Below are positions 44,014 to 53,625 of a stretch of DNA of 64,000 bases, in pieces. Within the stretch, counting starts at the first letter, position 1; each line of letters begins with the position of its first letter. The position numbers and the translations under genes were made by a program. The notes beneath the pieces were generated by a model. That model was not told the DNA's origin. It did no database searches and was given only the letters and a program-made list of their open reading frames with translations. The DNA is from an uncultured Flavobacteriaceae bacterium (GTDB lineage: Bacteria; Bacteroidota; Bacteroidia; Flavobacteriales; Flavobacteriaceae), in contig CANLVG010000015.1 of the NCBI GenBank assembly GCA_947494565.1, positions 1 through 64,000 of the forward strand, read 5' to 3'.

Positions 44014-45287
44014 AAGGGAATGATCATATCATCAATGAGACCATCCTGAATTTTAAATTCTTTGGGGCCGAAAATCACTTGTCCATTCCCGATCAGTTAG
44101 AAAACTGGTTCATGCATACGATCGTAGACCATATTTCCGATGTCTTCGACGCCTTTACCAATAAGGGGGAACATATAGAAATCGATCAACTGCATATTGA
44201 TCTCGGTCAAATGAACTACAAGCTTTTTCAGGAGGGCTTAGAGGCTGTTTTTAAAGAAAAACTAAGACGGAAAATCGGGGCTTTGCTAACTGCGCCCATC
44301 AAAGAAGGTGGTGAGTCAAGGGTAAAGATCCATACCAAAGAAGAGTTACTTGAACAGTATTTCATTCATTTTATTAAACTTGGTTATCTACCTTGGGAGG
44401 CTGCGCATTTGCGTATTGGCGATTTGGAGAACGAAATTTTGGAAGCGAATCGCAATGTTCAATTTTCCTTATTAAAGGCATTAGTGCCTTTATTGCATCA
44501 AGAAAAGATACAACGGCGCTTGTCATTCAATTTTTCCGCTTCGTTCATTTTAAAAATGAAGCAGCTGATATCCGAACGCTATGGGGTCATACCAGAGATT
44601 TCTCCTTTTCACCTCGCCGATTTCAACACCACAACGAAAAGGAAGCAACTCTGGAAAAAGTTGGCACACTCACTGCATTTCGGAAGAAGTCCACGAATAA
44701 AAAAAGATCAGGCCCTAACAATAGCGGAAAGGGAACCTTTAAAACCTAACGGTAGTGCAGAAAAGGCTGAGTTAACTCTAAATAATGCCAAGATATCGGT
44801 TTCCGATGCAGGAAGTGTGCTAATGCACCCCTTCCTTTCCCCTCTTTTTGAAAATTTGGGGTTAACTATAAATCACACCTTCAAAGATGCAAAACAACAA
44901 GAAAAAGCAATAGGCTTGCTTTTCTTTATGGCCCGCGGGCATATGGATTTTACCGAGCCTCAGGTAACGTTACTCAAACTTTTGTGTGGCAAACCCATTG
45001 CAGAGCCACTTCAATTTGAACCCAAAATTTCGGAAAAGGAGAAAGAGGAAGTACAAGCCGTACTACAGGCTGCTATTGGACATTGGAGCGCATTGAAGAA
45101 CACGGGCATTGAAACTTTCAGAAACACTTTTTTAAAACGAGAGGGACAATTACTGATTGAAGACGGCTGCATGGAAATTACCGTAGCACAGGAAACGGTG
45201 GATATCTTGTTAGATCAGTTACCATGGTCTCTTTCACGTGTGAATTTACCTTGGGTAGACCGACAAATTCGAGTGAACTGGGCCTAA
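44010..45287 (+). CDS. eCIS tape measure protein (Pvc14/CIS_TMP-like)
   Basis: A 425-residue protein whose start matches the contractile-injection tape-measure family: HIINETILNFKFFGAENHLS, then GEHIEIDQLHIDLGQMNYKL, where an acidic IDxLxIDLG motif is diagnostic. Tape-measure proteins set tube length and are followed by the ATPase in PVC order. It overlaps the preceding gene by 4 bp and ends 10 bp before the cargo candidate. Confidence 0.85.
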   Translation: MKGNDHIINETILNFKFFGAENHLSIPDQLENWFMHTIVDHISDVFDAFTNKGEHIEIDQLHIDLGQMNYKLFQEGLEAVFKEKLRRKIGALLTAPIKEGGESRVKIHTKEELLEQYFIHFIKLGYLPWEAAHLRIGDLENEILEANRNVQFSLLKALVPLLHQEKIQRRLSFNFSASFILKMKQLISERYGVIPEISPFHLADFNTTTKRKQLWKKLAHSLHFGRSPRIKKDQALTIAEREPLKPNGSAEKAELTLNNAKISVSDAGSVLMHPFLSPLFENLGLTINHTFKDAKQQEKAIGLLFFMARGHMDFTEPQVTLLKLLCGKPIAEPLQFEPKISEKEKEEVQAVLQAAIGHWSALKNTGIETFRNTFLKREGQLLIEDGCMEITVAQETVDILLDQLPWSLSRVNLPWVDRQIRVNWA

Positions 45288-45297
45288 GAAAAGGGGT

Positions 45298-48200
45298 ATG
45301 AAAACAAAAACAGCACCGACTCTTGCTTCTACACGGTCTACCCCGACCACTAAAAAAATCACATCCCGACCTTACTTTAAAAAGTCGGTTCAACCGAAAT
45401 TAAAAACAGGCCAAAAAGGAGATAAATATGAAATGGAGGCCGACCGAATGGCGGATGCCGTCGTAAACGGGCAACCAAAGGACCAAGAACTTACGATCAC
45501 TACCAACGGAATTCAAAAGTCAGGATTATTTGGTCAGATAACCAAAGGAGTACAACTTCAGGAAGAAGATGTACAGCCCAAGGAAGAAGAAGAAATTCAA
45601 AGGGAACCAGAAGAAGTCCAAACCAAAAAAGAGGAAGAAAAAATTCAAAAAGAGGGAGAAGAGGAACTTCAGTTAAAGATGGAAGAGGAAGCACTCCAGA
45701 AAGAGGAATCGGAGGAATTGCAAACCCAGTCCGAAGAAGAAGTCCAGACAAAAAAAGAGAAGGAGGAACTTCAAAAGAAGGAAGACGAACTGGAAGTTCA
45801 AAAAGAAGGGAAAGAGGAAGCACTTCAAAAGGAAGAAAACGAACAGGGTGCGAATGAAACGGAGCTCGAAGTTCAAAAAGAAGGGGAAGATGAAGCGCTT
45901 CAAACGGAGAATCAAGATGAAATACAGGAGCAAGAAGATGAAAAAGTGCAACAAGCGGGAGATTCTGACGGTAGTTTTGTCGATGATACCGTTAGTACCC
46001 AAATAAAACAACAGCAGGGAATCGGAAGCCCTTTGCCCGAAACGGTGAAGGCAAAAATGGAAAATCAATTTCGTGCCGATTTTAGCGGTGTTACCATACA
46101 TACCGACGATACTGCAGTCGTGCTTGCCCAGATGCTCAATGCCAAAGCGTTTACCCATGGTAGCGATGTATACTTCAATAAAGATCAATTCAAACCCAAT
46201 ACACGCGATGGAGATCATCTGCTGGCCCATGAACTAACCCATACCATTCATCAGGGAGCTGTAAGCGAAAAAGAGGAACAAGTAATTCAATTGGAAGAGA
46301 CCGAAGGGGAAGGTTACTTGATACGCCCTGAAATCCTCAAGGCAATCAGTATTGCCAGGGGTGAAATCGGAAAAATCAATTCAAAGTTGATCAATGCAGA
46401 TAAGACCCGCATTGGTTGGGAGAAGTTGTGTCAGATTTTTTTCACTGCTTTTGGTAACAAAGAAGTAATTCCTGAGCAGGTCATCAAGTACATTACAATG
46501 ACCTCAGTGGGGGGCAAGACCAAAGATGCCCTGCCTAGCTGGTGTGGGATTTTTGTCTGGTGGGCCCTTAAAAAGGCAGGGGTACCCTTGCCTGACTGGA
46601 AGTTGGGGGAAAACATATTGCAACATACCATTCCCAGAAAGCCAGGAGAGCTTCCTAGAAAAGGTGACATTGCCTTTGACTTTAAGCCCAATCAACACTT
46701 TGCCATGGTTACTGGTGTAGAAGATCCTGCTTCCGCCGCTGGAAAAAGTTATAACGATATAATGGTAGCCACCATTAATGGGAATACCGCGGGTAACGAT
46801 AATTTGGGAGGTCAGGTAGAGGAAAAATGGGAACCCATTGGTAAATGGCGCCAAGATCACGCTTCCGGCTTTATGGATCCCATAGGAAAGCTGAATATGC
46901 CCGATGTACCCCTAGTGCAAACGGCAGTAACCCCTGATGAAGAATCGGAAGTGCCATCCCCAGTATCCGAAGAACAGGTTCCGACCGAGGAGGAAATGGC
47001 TTCCGAAGCAGAAAAACAACAGCAGTTAGATGACCTTGAAAATCAGGATATCACTACCATACCCGATGCGCCCGCCGAAGGTGAGACGGTCATAGCTGTA
47101 GAACTCCCACCACTACCACAAGTAACCGATACCGAGGAGGTAGCTGAAATTGAGGCCTTAGACCTAGAGGGAAGCTCAGATGAGGCCATGGTAAAATTCA
47201 CAATGGCAGGGCCATCCCAGATCGCCGAAAACTATAGTGGTCTAGGTGGTGAGCTAGAGGGAAAGGTAAATAATGAAAAAAAGGAAATTGCCGATAATCC
47301 ACCGAAAATCGAGGTGCGCACTAGTGGTACATTGGATGAAGGCATTGTACCTCCGGATCAGCTCGGTTTGCCGTCGGGTCAGGAAATTTCGGATGGATCC
47401 TCAGGGAACGACCCAGGAGATTTGCAAGCCACTCCCCATGAGGACAAAGGTCCTGTACCCACCAACAAGGAGAACGAAAAACTGTTGGACAAAAATGACA
47501 ACGAAGGCTTCTTAGGTTGGCTAAAAAACAATATGGCCAGTTTTATGGCCAAAATACGCACTACGGATCAAGGGGTCAATACTAGCGCGGGAAGCAGGCC
47601 TAATGTGGAACTGGAAGGGGATGCCGATCCCGAACGGATGAAAAATCAGCGCTCAGAGGCCGATAGCCAAATAACAGGACAACGGGATGTTGTGACCGAC
47701 AAACTCAAAAACCATCCGGGCCAGTCGAATGTGCAACCGAAGGAAGTCAATGCCGAAAAGACGGCTACTGTAAATGGGGAACCTACAGCTGAAGTCCTGA
47801 CTGAAGAGCAATCAAGTCTCAATGACTTTGCCGAGGCTCCCTTACCCAAAAATGTGAGATCCAAGGCTGATGAAATGATGCAACCCGGATTGCACGCCAA
47901 TTTAGACGAAGCAAAAAAGAATGCACAAGATGCGGGGAATAAAAGGGATACAGACAAACAAGCCGAAATAACGCATGCCGAATCGGAGGCGAAAAAGACA
48001 AGTGAGAGTGCTGATAAAGAACAGCGAAAAATAGTTCTGGACAATCGAAAAACAATTGCCGATAAACAAAAAAAGGGCATCGAAGATGCCTACGGACACG
48101 TCAATGATTTCAAGAAAGATGCCGATACCGAACAGACCAATAACAACAAAGAAATCGGGGAAAAAGTAAAAACCTCCGAGGCCGATGCCAAGAAAGAACT

Positions 48201-50607
48201 CGAGGCTGGCGAAAAAAAGGCAGAAGACAAAAAGAAAGAAAAAGAAAAGGAAGCTGCTGATAAAAAGAAAGAACTGGAGAAAGACCAAAAGAAAGATAGC
48301 TGGTGGGACCGTGTTAAAAGCGCCGTAAAAAAAGCGGTAAAGGTCATTACCGATGCCATCGATACCATCTTCACGGCCCTTCGGAAAGCAGTTGCCGACA
48401 TTATCAAAGCCGCCAAAGACCTTGCCATTGGTTTGATCAACAAAGCTCGAAATTGGATAGTTGATAAACTCAACAAATTCCGAGATTGGGCCAAGAGCCA
48501 AGTAGATAAGTATTTAAAAGAACATTTTCCAGGTTTGGCAAAGGCCATCAATGATGGCATAGATAGCGTGGTGGATACAGCTATCGACGGGGTCAATTTT
48601 GTGGCCGACGAGGCTATCAAGGCAGTAGAGAAACTGGCCGCAGCTCTAGCTGCGGCTCTTGACAAGATATTGTCCGTATATCAAGAAGCTTTGAAAGCAG
48701 CCGTAAGAATTGCTGGTGCCGTGGCCACCGGAGACTTTGCCGAAGCATTAAAAATCGCGATCCAAGCAGCCTGCGATATTGCAGGTATCGATTCACAACC
48801 CATTTTTGATTTTATAGATAAGGCAAAAAATCTGATCATGGATATTTTGAAGGACCCGAAGTCGTTCCTTAACAATGTCATGGCCGCAGTAGGCGGAGGA
48901 GTACGCGGATTTTTCAAGAACATAAAACAACATTTGATTTCAGGCTTGATAGAATGGCTTACCGGAACCCTCTCGGAAACGAGTATCAAGCTTCCCGAAA
49001 CCTTTGATATCATGGGCATTTTCGATATGGTAATGCAGATCTTAGGCCTTACCTATGCAAACATCAAAGCGCGTATCATCAAGAAGTTCCCCCCAGCAGA
49101 GAAAGTATTCTATGTGGTAGAAGAGGGCCTTGCGATTATTAAGCGTGTCTTTGATGAAGGGCCACAGGTGCTATGGGAAATCGTAAAGGAAAAGCTGGCA
49201 AACTTGAAGGAAATGGTGATGGGGGCCATTAAGGACTATATCATTAAAACGGTGGTTTTTGAAGGCATTACCTGGCTACTAGGGCTACTAAATCCTGCCG
49301 GGGCGCTAGTGAAAATCTTAAAATTGGCATTCGACCTCATCATGTGGCTGGTCGAGAAGTTTCAACAAATCATAGACTTTGTAAAATCGGTATACGATTC
49401 TGTGGCAGCCATTGCCAGTGGTCAGATCGGGGCGGCTTCAAAGGCCGTCGAAGATGCTATGGCAAGAAGTCTTCCCGTATTGATCAGCATGCTCGCCGCC
49501 ATGGCGGGACTTGGTGGAATAGGACAAACCATTCAAAAACTGATTCAAAAGGTTACGGATCCGATCAATAAAATTATCGATGGATTGATCGACAAGGGCA
49601 TTGCCCTAGTCAAGAAATTTCTCAAATCAGGAAAAGATGTAGCCAAGAAAGTAAAAGATAAGCTCATCAATTGGTGGAAGGCCAAGAAGAGCTTCAAAGG
49701 CAATGATGGTAAACAACATAAACTCTACTTTAGTGGGGAAGGAAAGTCTGCAAAATTAATGGTAGCGAGTAATCCCGGGCCTTATGCGACATTTCTCGGT
49801 AAGGTCGAAACAGGTACTGATAATGACAAAATAAACGCTAAGAAGGAGGCAGTGCGGATAGCCGATGAGATTTTCAAACTTCAGCAAAAGCATATCGGTG
49901 TTAAGGACGAAGCGGAAAAGAAAAAACAGGAAGAAGACCGAGCCAAAGCCATTCAGAATCTTTTAGTCGAATTAAGTAAACATACGGAGAAGTTGTTCGG
50001 TTCCGAAATGCCGGAGTCCGATGTAAAACACGATAAAAAAAGCGAAGGAGGCGCAGATCAGGGAAAACTTGTGGATGCTAAAATACTGACCAAAAAGCTT
50101 CCTAAACAAGGTACGACAGGTTCCGTACCCGACTCCTCAAAAAATAAGGTTTTCGATAAGTTAAACTATAGGCGTTCGGGCAAAGGAAGTTATTATGTGA
50201 AAGGCCACTTGCTCAATCATAATCTACACGGTCCGGGAAAATGGTTCAATATGGTGCCATTATCACGTAAAGGCAACTCCAATCATGAGAAACAAGTAGA
50301 AAGTAAGGTAAAAAAAGCGGTTTTAAAGAAAGGAGAAGTGGTTAGATACAAGGTAATACCGACTGGCGGCTACCCAAAATTCGCTCCGAAATCAGAAGAA
50401 CTGAAAAAGAAGAATGTACCACTGTCGACCATTGAAAAAATGGAAGCGGTCGGGGAGGCAGAGCAGTACGTCCCTAGAGGATTGCAATGTGAAGCGGTGG
50501 TGTTGGAGGAAAAAGACGGAAAATGGGTCGGAAAGGAGACCTTGTACAATGGTACTGTCTTGAATCCAGTAGAACAGACCGAATCCAAGTATAAAATAAA
50601 AACATAG
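45298..50607 (+). CDS. Giant eCIS cargo candidate: DUF4157 + CHAP-like + nuclease
   Basis: A 1769-residue multidomain protein. Residues 25-60 carry VQPKLKTGQKGDKYEMEADR, the usual lead-in to DUF4157. Residues ~80-225 are acidic repeats with EVQ/ELQ/ALQ every few residues. DUF4157 (about 241-325) has the zinc metalloprotease motif HELTH at 311-315. A CHAP/NlpC-like amidase module follows, with Cys416 in SWCGIFVWW and His467. Then come Pro/Glu-rich linkers, a Lys/Glu coiled coil (about 890-1010) and amphipathic helices (1010-1480). The C-terminus (about 1600-1755) is a nuclease with GHLLNHN (His1637), GPGKWFNMVPLS and NHEKQVE. It sits between tape measure and ATPase, the usual eCIS payload position; no adjacent immunity gene is seen. 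Confidence 0.8.
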   Translation: MKTKTAPTLASTRSTPTTKKITSRPYFKKSVQPKLKTGQKGDKYEMEADRMADAVVNGQPKDQELTITTNGIQKSGLFGQITKGVQLQEEDVQPKEEEEIQREPEEVQTKKEEEKIQKEGEEELQLKMEEEALQKEESEELQTQSEEEVQTKKEKEELQKKEDELEVQKEGKEEALQKEENEQGANETELEVQKEGEDEALQTENQDEIQEQEDEKVQQAGDSDGSFVDDTVSTQIKQQQGIGSPLPETVKAKMENQFRADFSGVTIHTDDTAVVLAQMLNAKAFTHGSDVYFNKDQFKPNTRDGDHLLAHELTHTIHQGAVSEKEEQVIQLEETEGEGYLIRPEILKAISIARGEIGKINSKLINADKTRIGWEKLCQIFFTAFGNKEVIPEQVIKYITMTSVGGKTKDALPSWCGIFVWWALKKAGVPLPDWKLGENILQHTIPRKPGELPRKGDIAFDFKPNQHFAMVTGVEDPASAAGKSYNDIMVATINGNTAGNDNLGGQVEEKWEPIGKWRQDHASGFMDPIGKLNMPDVPLVQTAVTPDEESEVPSPVSEEQVPTEEEMASEAEKQQQLDDLENQDITTIPDAPAEGETVIAVELPPLPQVTDTEEVAEIEALDLEGSSDEAMVKFTMAGPSQIAENYSGLGGELEGKVNNEKKEIADNPPKIEVRTSGTLDEGIVPPDQLGLPSGQEISDGSSGNDPGDLQATPHEDKGPVPTNKENEKLLDKNDNEGFLGWLKNNMASFMAKIRTTDQGVNTSAGSRPNVELEGDADPERMKNQRSEADSQITGQRDVVTDKLKNHPGQSNVQPKEVNAEKTATVNGEPTAEVLTEEQSSLNDFAEAPLPKNVRSKADEMMQPGLHANLDEAKKNAQDAGNKRDTDKQAEITHAESEAKKTSESADKEQRKIVLDNRKTIADKQKKGIEDAYGHVNDFKKDADTEQTNNNKEIGEKVKTSEADAKKELEAGEKKAEDKKKEKEKEAADKKKELEKDQKKDSWWDRVKSAVKKAVKVITDAIDTIFTALRKAVADIIKAAKDLAIGLINKARNWIVDKLNKFRDWAKSQVDKYLKEHFPGLAKAINDGIDSVVDTAIDGVNFVADEAIKAVEKLAAALAAALDKILSVYQEALKAAVRIAGAVATGDFAEALKIAIQAACDIAGIDSQPIFDFIDKAKNLIMDILKDPKSFLNNVMAAVGGGVRGFFKNIKQHLISGLIEWLTGTLSETSIKLPETFDIMGIFDMVMQILGLTYANIKARIIKKFPPAEKVFYVVEEGLAIIKRVFDEGPQVLWEIVKEKLANLKEMVMGAIKDYIIKTVVFEGITWLLGLLNPAGALVKILKLAFDLIMWLVEKFQQIIDFVKSVYDSVAAIASGQIGAASKAVEDAMARSLPVLISMLAAMAGLGGIGQTIQKLIQKVTDPINKIIDGLIDKGIALVKKFLKSGKDVAKKVKDKLINWWKAKKSFKGNDGKQHKLYFSGEGKSAKLMVASNPGPYATFLGKVETGTDNDKINAKKEAVRIADEIFKLQQKHIGVKDEAEKKKQEEDRAKAIQNLLVELSKHTEKLFGSEMPESDVKHDKKSEGGADQGKLVDAKILTKKLPKQGTTGSVPDSSKNKVFDKLNYRRSGKGSYYVKGHLLNHNLHGPGKWFNMVPLSRKGNSNHEKQVESKVKKAVLKKGEVVRYKVIPTGGYPKFAPKSEELKKKNVPLSTIEKMEAVGEAEQYVPRGLQCEAVVLEEKDGKWVGKETLYNGTVLNPVEQTESKYKIKT

Positions 50608-50633
50608 ATGATTCAATTATAAATTCAAATATC

Positions 50634-52001
50634 ATGCAAAACAAGCTATTACCTTCCAATGCCCAAAATTTAGAACATGCCTTAGGTTTTCTTCAAAAAG
50701 CCATAGACTTTCAGCTACGGCATTATTATGATAATGGCAAGGCCTTGCTAGAGAGTTACGATACTGATGATTTGGAATACTATGATGATGATTCGGCTTT
50801 TGCTCAGTTTATCAAGACACATACCCCGAATTTTGCGGAGTTTATAACATTGCTCTTAGCACTGGCGCCACATCTACAACCCGATTTCCTTGAAAAATGT
50901 ATTAAAAAAGCGATTCCAGATTCCGGGGATTACACCGAAATTGGGGGGCAACGTGATTCTGAAGGTCGAGGGTTTCTCCCTACCGGCGAAACCGCGCTGT
51001 TCTTGCTCGCCGGTGATCATCTTAACTTTAGGTTTGCCGTACAGCAATTGTTCTCGGCCGATCATTGGTTCGCTAGGGAGGAAATATTGACCTTGGAAAA
51101 GCCCAAAGAGGGCGACCCGTTTTTTAATGGAAAAATCATTATGAATCCCGATTATATCGAATTGTTTACAACTGGTAAAATATCCAATCCCGAGTTTGGC
51201 CCTTCTTTTCCTGCCCAACATATTACCACTAAAATGGATTGGAGTGATCTTGTACTTTCCCCACTGGTAAATGAACAGATTCATGAGCTAAAGAATTGGG
51301 TGGAGCATGGTCAAACCCTTATGGAAGGCTGGAAGATGGATAAAAAAATAAAACCAGGCTACCGTGTACTTTTCTGCGGTCCACCAGGTACTGGAAAAAC
51401 CTTAACCGCAACACTCTTGGGCAAACATACCGGAAAGATGGTGTATCGCGTAGATCTGTCTACCGTGGTTTCAAAATATATCGGGGAAACGGAAAAAAAT
51501 CTAGAAAAGTTATTCAGCAAGGCCGCTAGTAAAGATTGGATACTTTTTTTTGATGAGGCAGATGCTCTATTTGGGAAGCGAACCAGTGTGAACGATGCCC
51601 ATGATCGCTATGCCAATCAGGAAGTCAGTTACCTCTTACAGCGGGTTGAAAATTTTGATGGTCTGGTAATACTGTCGTCCAATTACAAGGCCAATATGGA
51701 CGAAGCCTTTTTAAGACGATTCAATGCCATCATTAGATTCCCATTTCCAACTTTCGAGGAACGTCTTGAAATCTGGAAACGCTCTTTTCCCCAAGTGACT
51801 ACGTTTAAAGGAAATATAGATATTCCTGAAATTGCGGCATATTATGAGCTATCGGGGGGAAGTATCATCAACGTTGTACAATACGCCTGTTTGAAAACAC
51901 TTTCTTCTCATGAAACCGAAATTAGCTTGGAATCGATTCTAAAAGGCATTGAACGTGAAGTTGAAAAAGATGGAAAGATTTTCAAAAAATTAATTGCTTG
52001 A
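50634..52001 (+). CDS. AAA+ ATPase of the eCIS (Pvc15-like)
   Basis: A 455-residue AAA+ ATPase: N-terminal helical domain (1-210), Walker A GPPGTGKT at 249-256, Walker B FFDEAD near 305-310, sensor 1 VILSSN and the arginine finger region EAFLRRFNAIIRFPFP. Pvc15 family members are thought to help load cargo or assemble particles in the producing cell. It lies 26 bp after the cargo gene and is the last recognisable gene of the operon. Confidence 0.93.
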   Translation: MQNKLLPSNAQNLEHALGFLQKAIDFQLRHYYDNGKALLESYDTDDLEYYDDDSAFAQFIKTHTPNFAEFITLLLALAPHLQPDFLEKCIKKAIPDSGDYTEIGGQRDSEGRGFLPTGETALFLLAGDHLNFRFAVQQLFSADHWFAREEILTLEKPKEGDPFFNGKIIMNPDYIELFTTGKISNPEFGPSFPAQHITTKMDWSDLVLSPLVNEQIHELKNWVEHGQTLMEGWKMDKKIKPGYRVLFCGPPGTGKTLTATLLGKHTGKMVYRVDLSTVVSKYIGETEKNLEKLFSKAASKDWILFFDEADALFGKRTSVNDAHDRYANQEVSYLLQRVENFDGLVILSSNYKANMDEAFLRRFNAIIRFPFPTFEERLEIWKRSFPQVTTFKGNIDIPEIAAYYELSGGSIINVVQYACLKTLSSHETEISLESILKGIEREVEKDGKIFKKLIA

Positions 52002-52130
52002 ATCGAATTTTAATCGACTTCTTATACAAGAGAGAAGATCCTTAATTTTGCAGCGCTATCAATAGCATACCTTTAAACATCTGGTTACCCATTGAATTAG
52101 TAATAAAAGTATTTGGATGACCCCATAGCA

Positions 52131-52155
52131 CCAAAAGTCGCCTATTTGGTACGCA
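52131..52155. repeat. Diverged copy of the island direct repeat
   Basis: CCAAAAGTCGCCTATTTGGT matches the start of the repeat at 25201 with two mismatches in 20 bp. It lies 130 bp after the eCIS ATPase gene, so copies stand on both sides of the eCIS locus. Confidence 0.55.
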
Positions 52156-52189
52156 AAGAAAAAGCACCAAAAAATACAGCTCTTTCAAA

Positions 52190-52756
52190 GTGACGAAACA
52201 TAAAAAAAACAAGGTGCCCAAGTGGCTGTTACAGGCGCGTGGAAAATGGCAGTACTTTGGACAAACACGTCCACCTTTTGCTGAAGAACCAAACCCCAAG
52301 CAGCGCTCGGTTTGGGATTTTCCAAGACCTCCAGTCCTTGTTCCATCACAAAAAAAAGTGGAAGTTCAAAGCAATTCGGTGCGCCTAGCATTTTCCTCAA
52401 AGGCCTTAGAACTGCAAGAAACGGCTAGTCCACCTACCTATTATATCCCTGCTGAAGATGTAGTTTTTGAACTTTTGATAGCCCAACCGCAACGTACCTC
52501 TCTCTGCGAATGGAAAGGAGAAGCACACTATTGGGCGTTAAAAACTTCCCCGAACAAGGTCATCGCATGGTCGTACGCCAATCCTTTCGAGCCCTATACC
52601 CCTCTAACCGACCATGTCGCATTTTATCCGCAGCATTTGGATTGCTATGTAAATGGAGAAAAGGCCATTCCTCAACCCGGAGGGTTCTATGCCGGATGGA
52701 TAACCGACGACCTTTCCGGGCCTTTCAAAGGGGAACCAGGTACAGGGCACTGGTAG
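52190..52756 (+). CDS. DUF427 domain-containing protein
   Basis: A 188-residue protein. A basic N-terminal stretch (KNKVPKWLLQARGKWQYFGQ) precedes the DUF427 domain (about 85-180; ARTSLCEWKGEAHYW-like segment, then NPFEPYTPLTDHVAFYP and GGFYAGWITDDLSGPFKG). DUF427 proteins are small and of unknown biochemical role. The start is GTG 52190; no nearer in-frame ATG exists. It is a separate unit after the eCIS operon and is probably chromosomal. Confidence 0.85.
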   Translation: MTKHKKNKVPKWLLQARGKWQYFGQTRPPFAEEPNPKQRSVWDFPRPPVLVPSQKKVEVQSNSVRLAFSSKALELQETASPPTYYIPAEDVVFELLIAQPQRTSLCEWKGEAHYWALKTSPNKVIAWSYANPFEPYTPLTDHVAFYPQHLDCYVNGEKAIPQPGGFYAGWITDDLSGPFKGEPGTGHW

Positions 52757-52879
52757 TAGCCTATTACGCCTTTCCTGACTTAAGAGCACTAAGGACAATG
52801 AACATCTTCCCCACAGTTCTTATACTTCGCTGGAAATACTAAGGAATACTTGTATCTTCGAAACCAGTAAAAATAGTAT

Positions 52880-53164
52880 ATGTCAAAGGTCAACTCTTGG
52901 TTACGAACGCTTGTAGATCTTCTAGAAGTCTTTTTCAACAGTTCACAACGTAACAAACGTGGTCGTACGTGGCACCAACATGTGGTGCCATATGAAGAAG
53001 GTTGGGCGGTACGTCGGGAAGGGAATAAGCGTATTACGAGCAAACATCGAAAACAGAGTACGGCCATTCGCAAAGCTAAAACCTTGGCTCGAAAATACAA
53101 GGCCGATGTTATTATTCACCGGGCCAGCGGTGGTATTCGAGATAGGATATCATATGATGATTAA
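52880..53164 (+). CDS. DUF2188 domain-containing protein
   Basis: A 94-residue basic protein. Residues 32-94 match DUF2188: HVVPYEEGWAVRREGNKRIT, then AIRKAKTLARKYKADVIIHR and GGIRDR. Small DUF2188 proteins are widespread and uncharacterised; some relatives appear in stress responses. The N-terminal 30 residues are extra. No operon partner is seen. Confidence 0.85.
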   Translation: MSKVNSWLRTLVDLLEVFFNSSQRNKRGRTWHQHVVPYEEGWAVRREGNKRITSKHRKQSTAIRKAKTLARKYKADVIIHRASGGIRDRISYDD

Positions 53165-53625
53165 AAATAGCAGGTTTTGGAATGCGCCCATCCTATCCAA
53201 AATCTTGGGATTATGTTCTGCTCTTTACAAACCAAATACTTCCCACAGATCCTGAATACCCTATAATCGGAGATTCATATAGCGTTTGCCCAAATTAAAT
53301 AGTTTCTCAAGCATACAGTGGCACCGCCCTATTTCTAGGCTAAATTTAAGGGCAATCCTTATGAACCACTAAAACCAAAGTCATCTTATTGCTCTTCATG
53401 ATGACACACTTATAAAAGCTCAAGATTTTGATGCCGAATGGGCTTTTAATTCAAACACTTTTCATTTGGACTTGGAAATGAATAGATGATTTCACCACTT
53501 ACAAAATTTTACATTTTATTGTGTAAGTTGTAATAATTATAGTGCTTTAACAATATCTTGGTTCTGCAAGGTATCCGACCTCCCCCATTACAAAAAATCA
53601 CATTCGTATCATCTAAAACCTCAAC
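53165..53625. other. Non-coding gap
   Basis: About 460 bp, A+T-rich, between the DUF2188 gene and the M15 peptidase pseudogene. I see no gene, RNA or strong hairpin; it is probably decayed sequence. Confidence 0.5.

Noticed and set aside
45500-46230. Long minus-strand frames rich in Leu/Phe opposite the cargo gene
   Set aside because: They are mirror images of the Glu/Lys/Gln repeat tract; purine-rich coding strands produce such antisense frames.
47646-48665. Minus-strand frames of up to 199 residues opposite the coiled-coil part of the cargo gene
   Set aside because: Same purine-strand effect; no start context or family match.
45298-50607. Reading the cargo gene as the tape measure because of its long coiled coil
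   Set aside because: The gene just upstream has the tape-measure family signature, and this one carries DUF4157, amidase-like and nuclease motifs.
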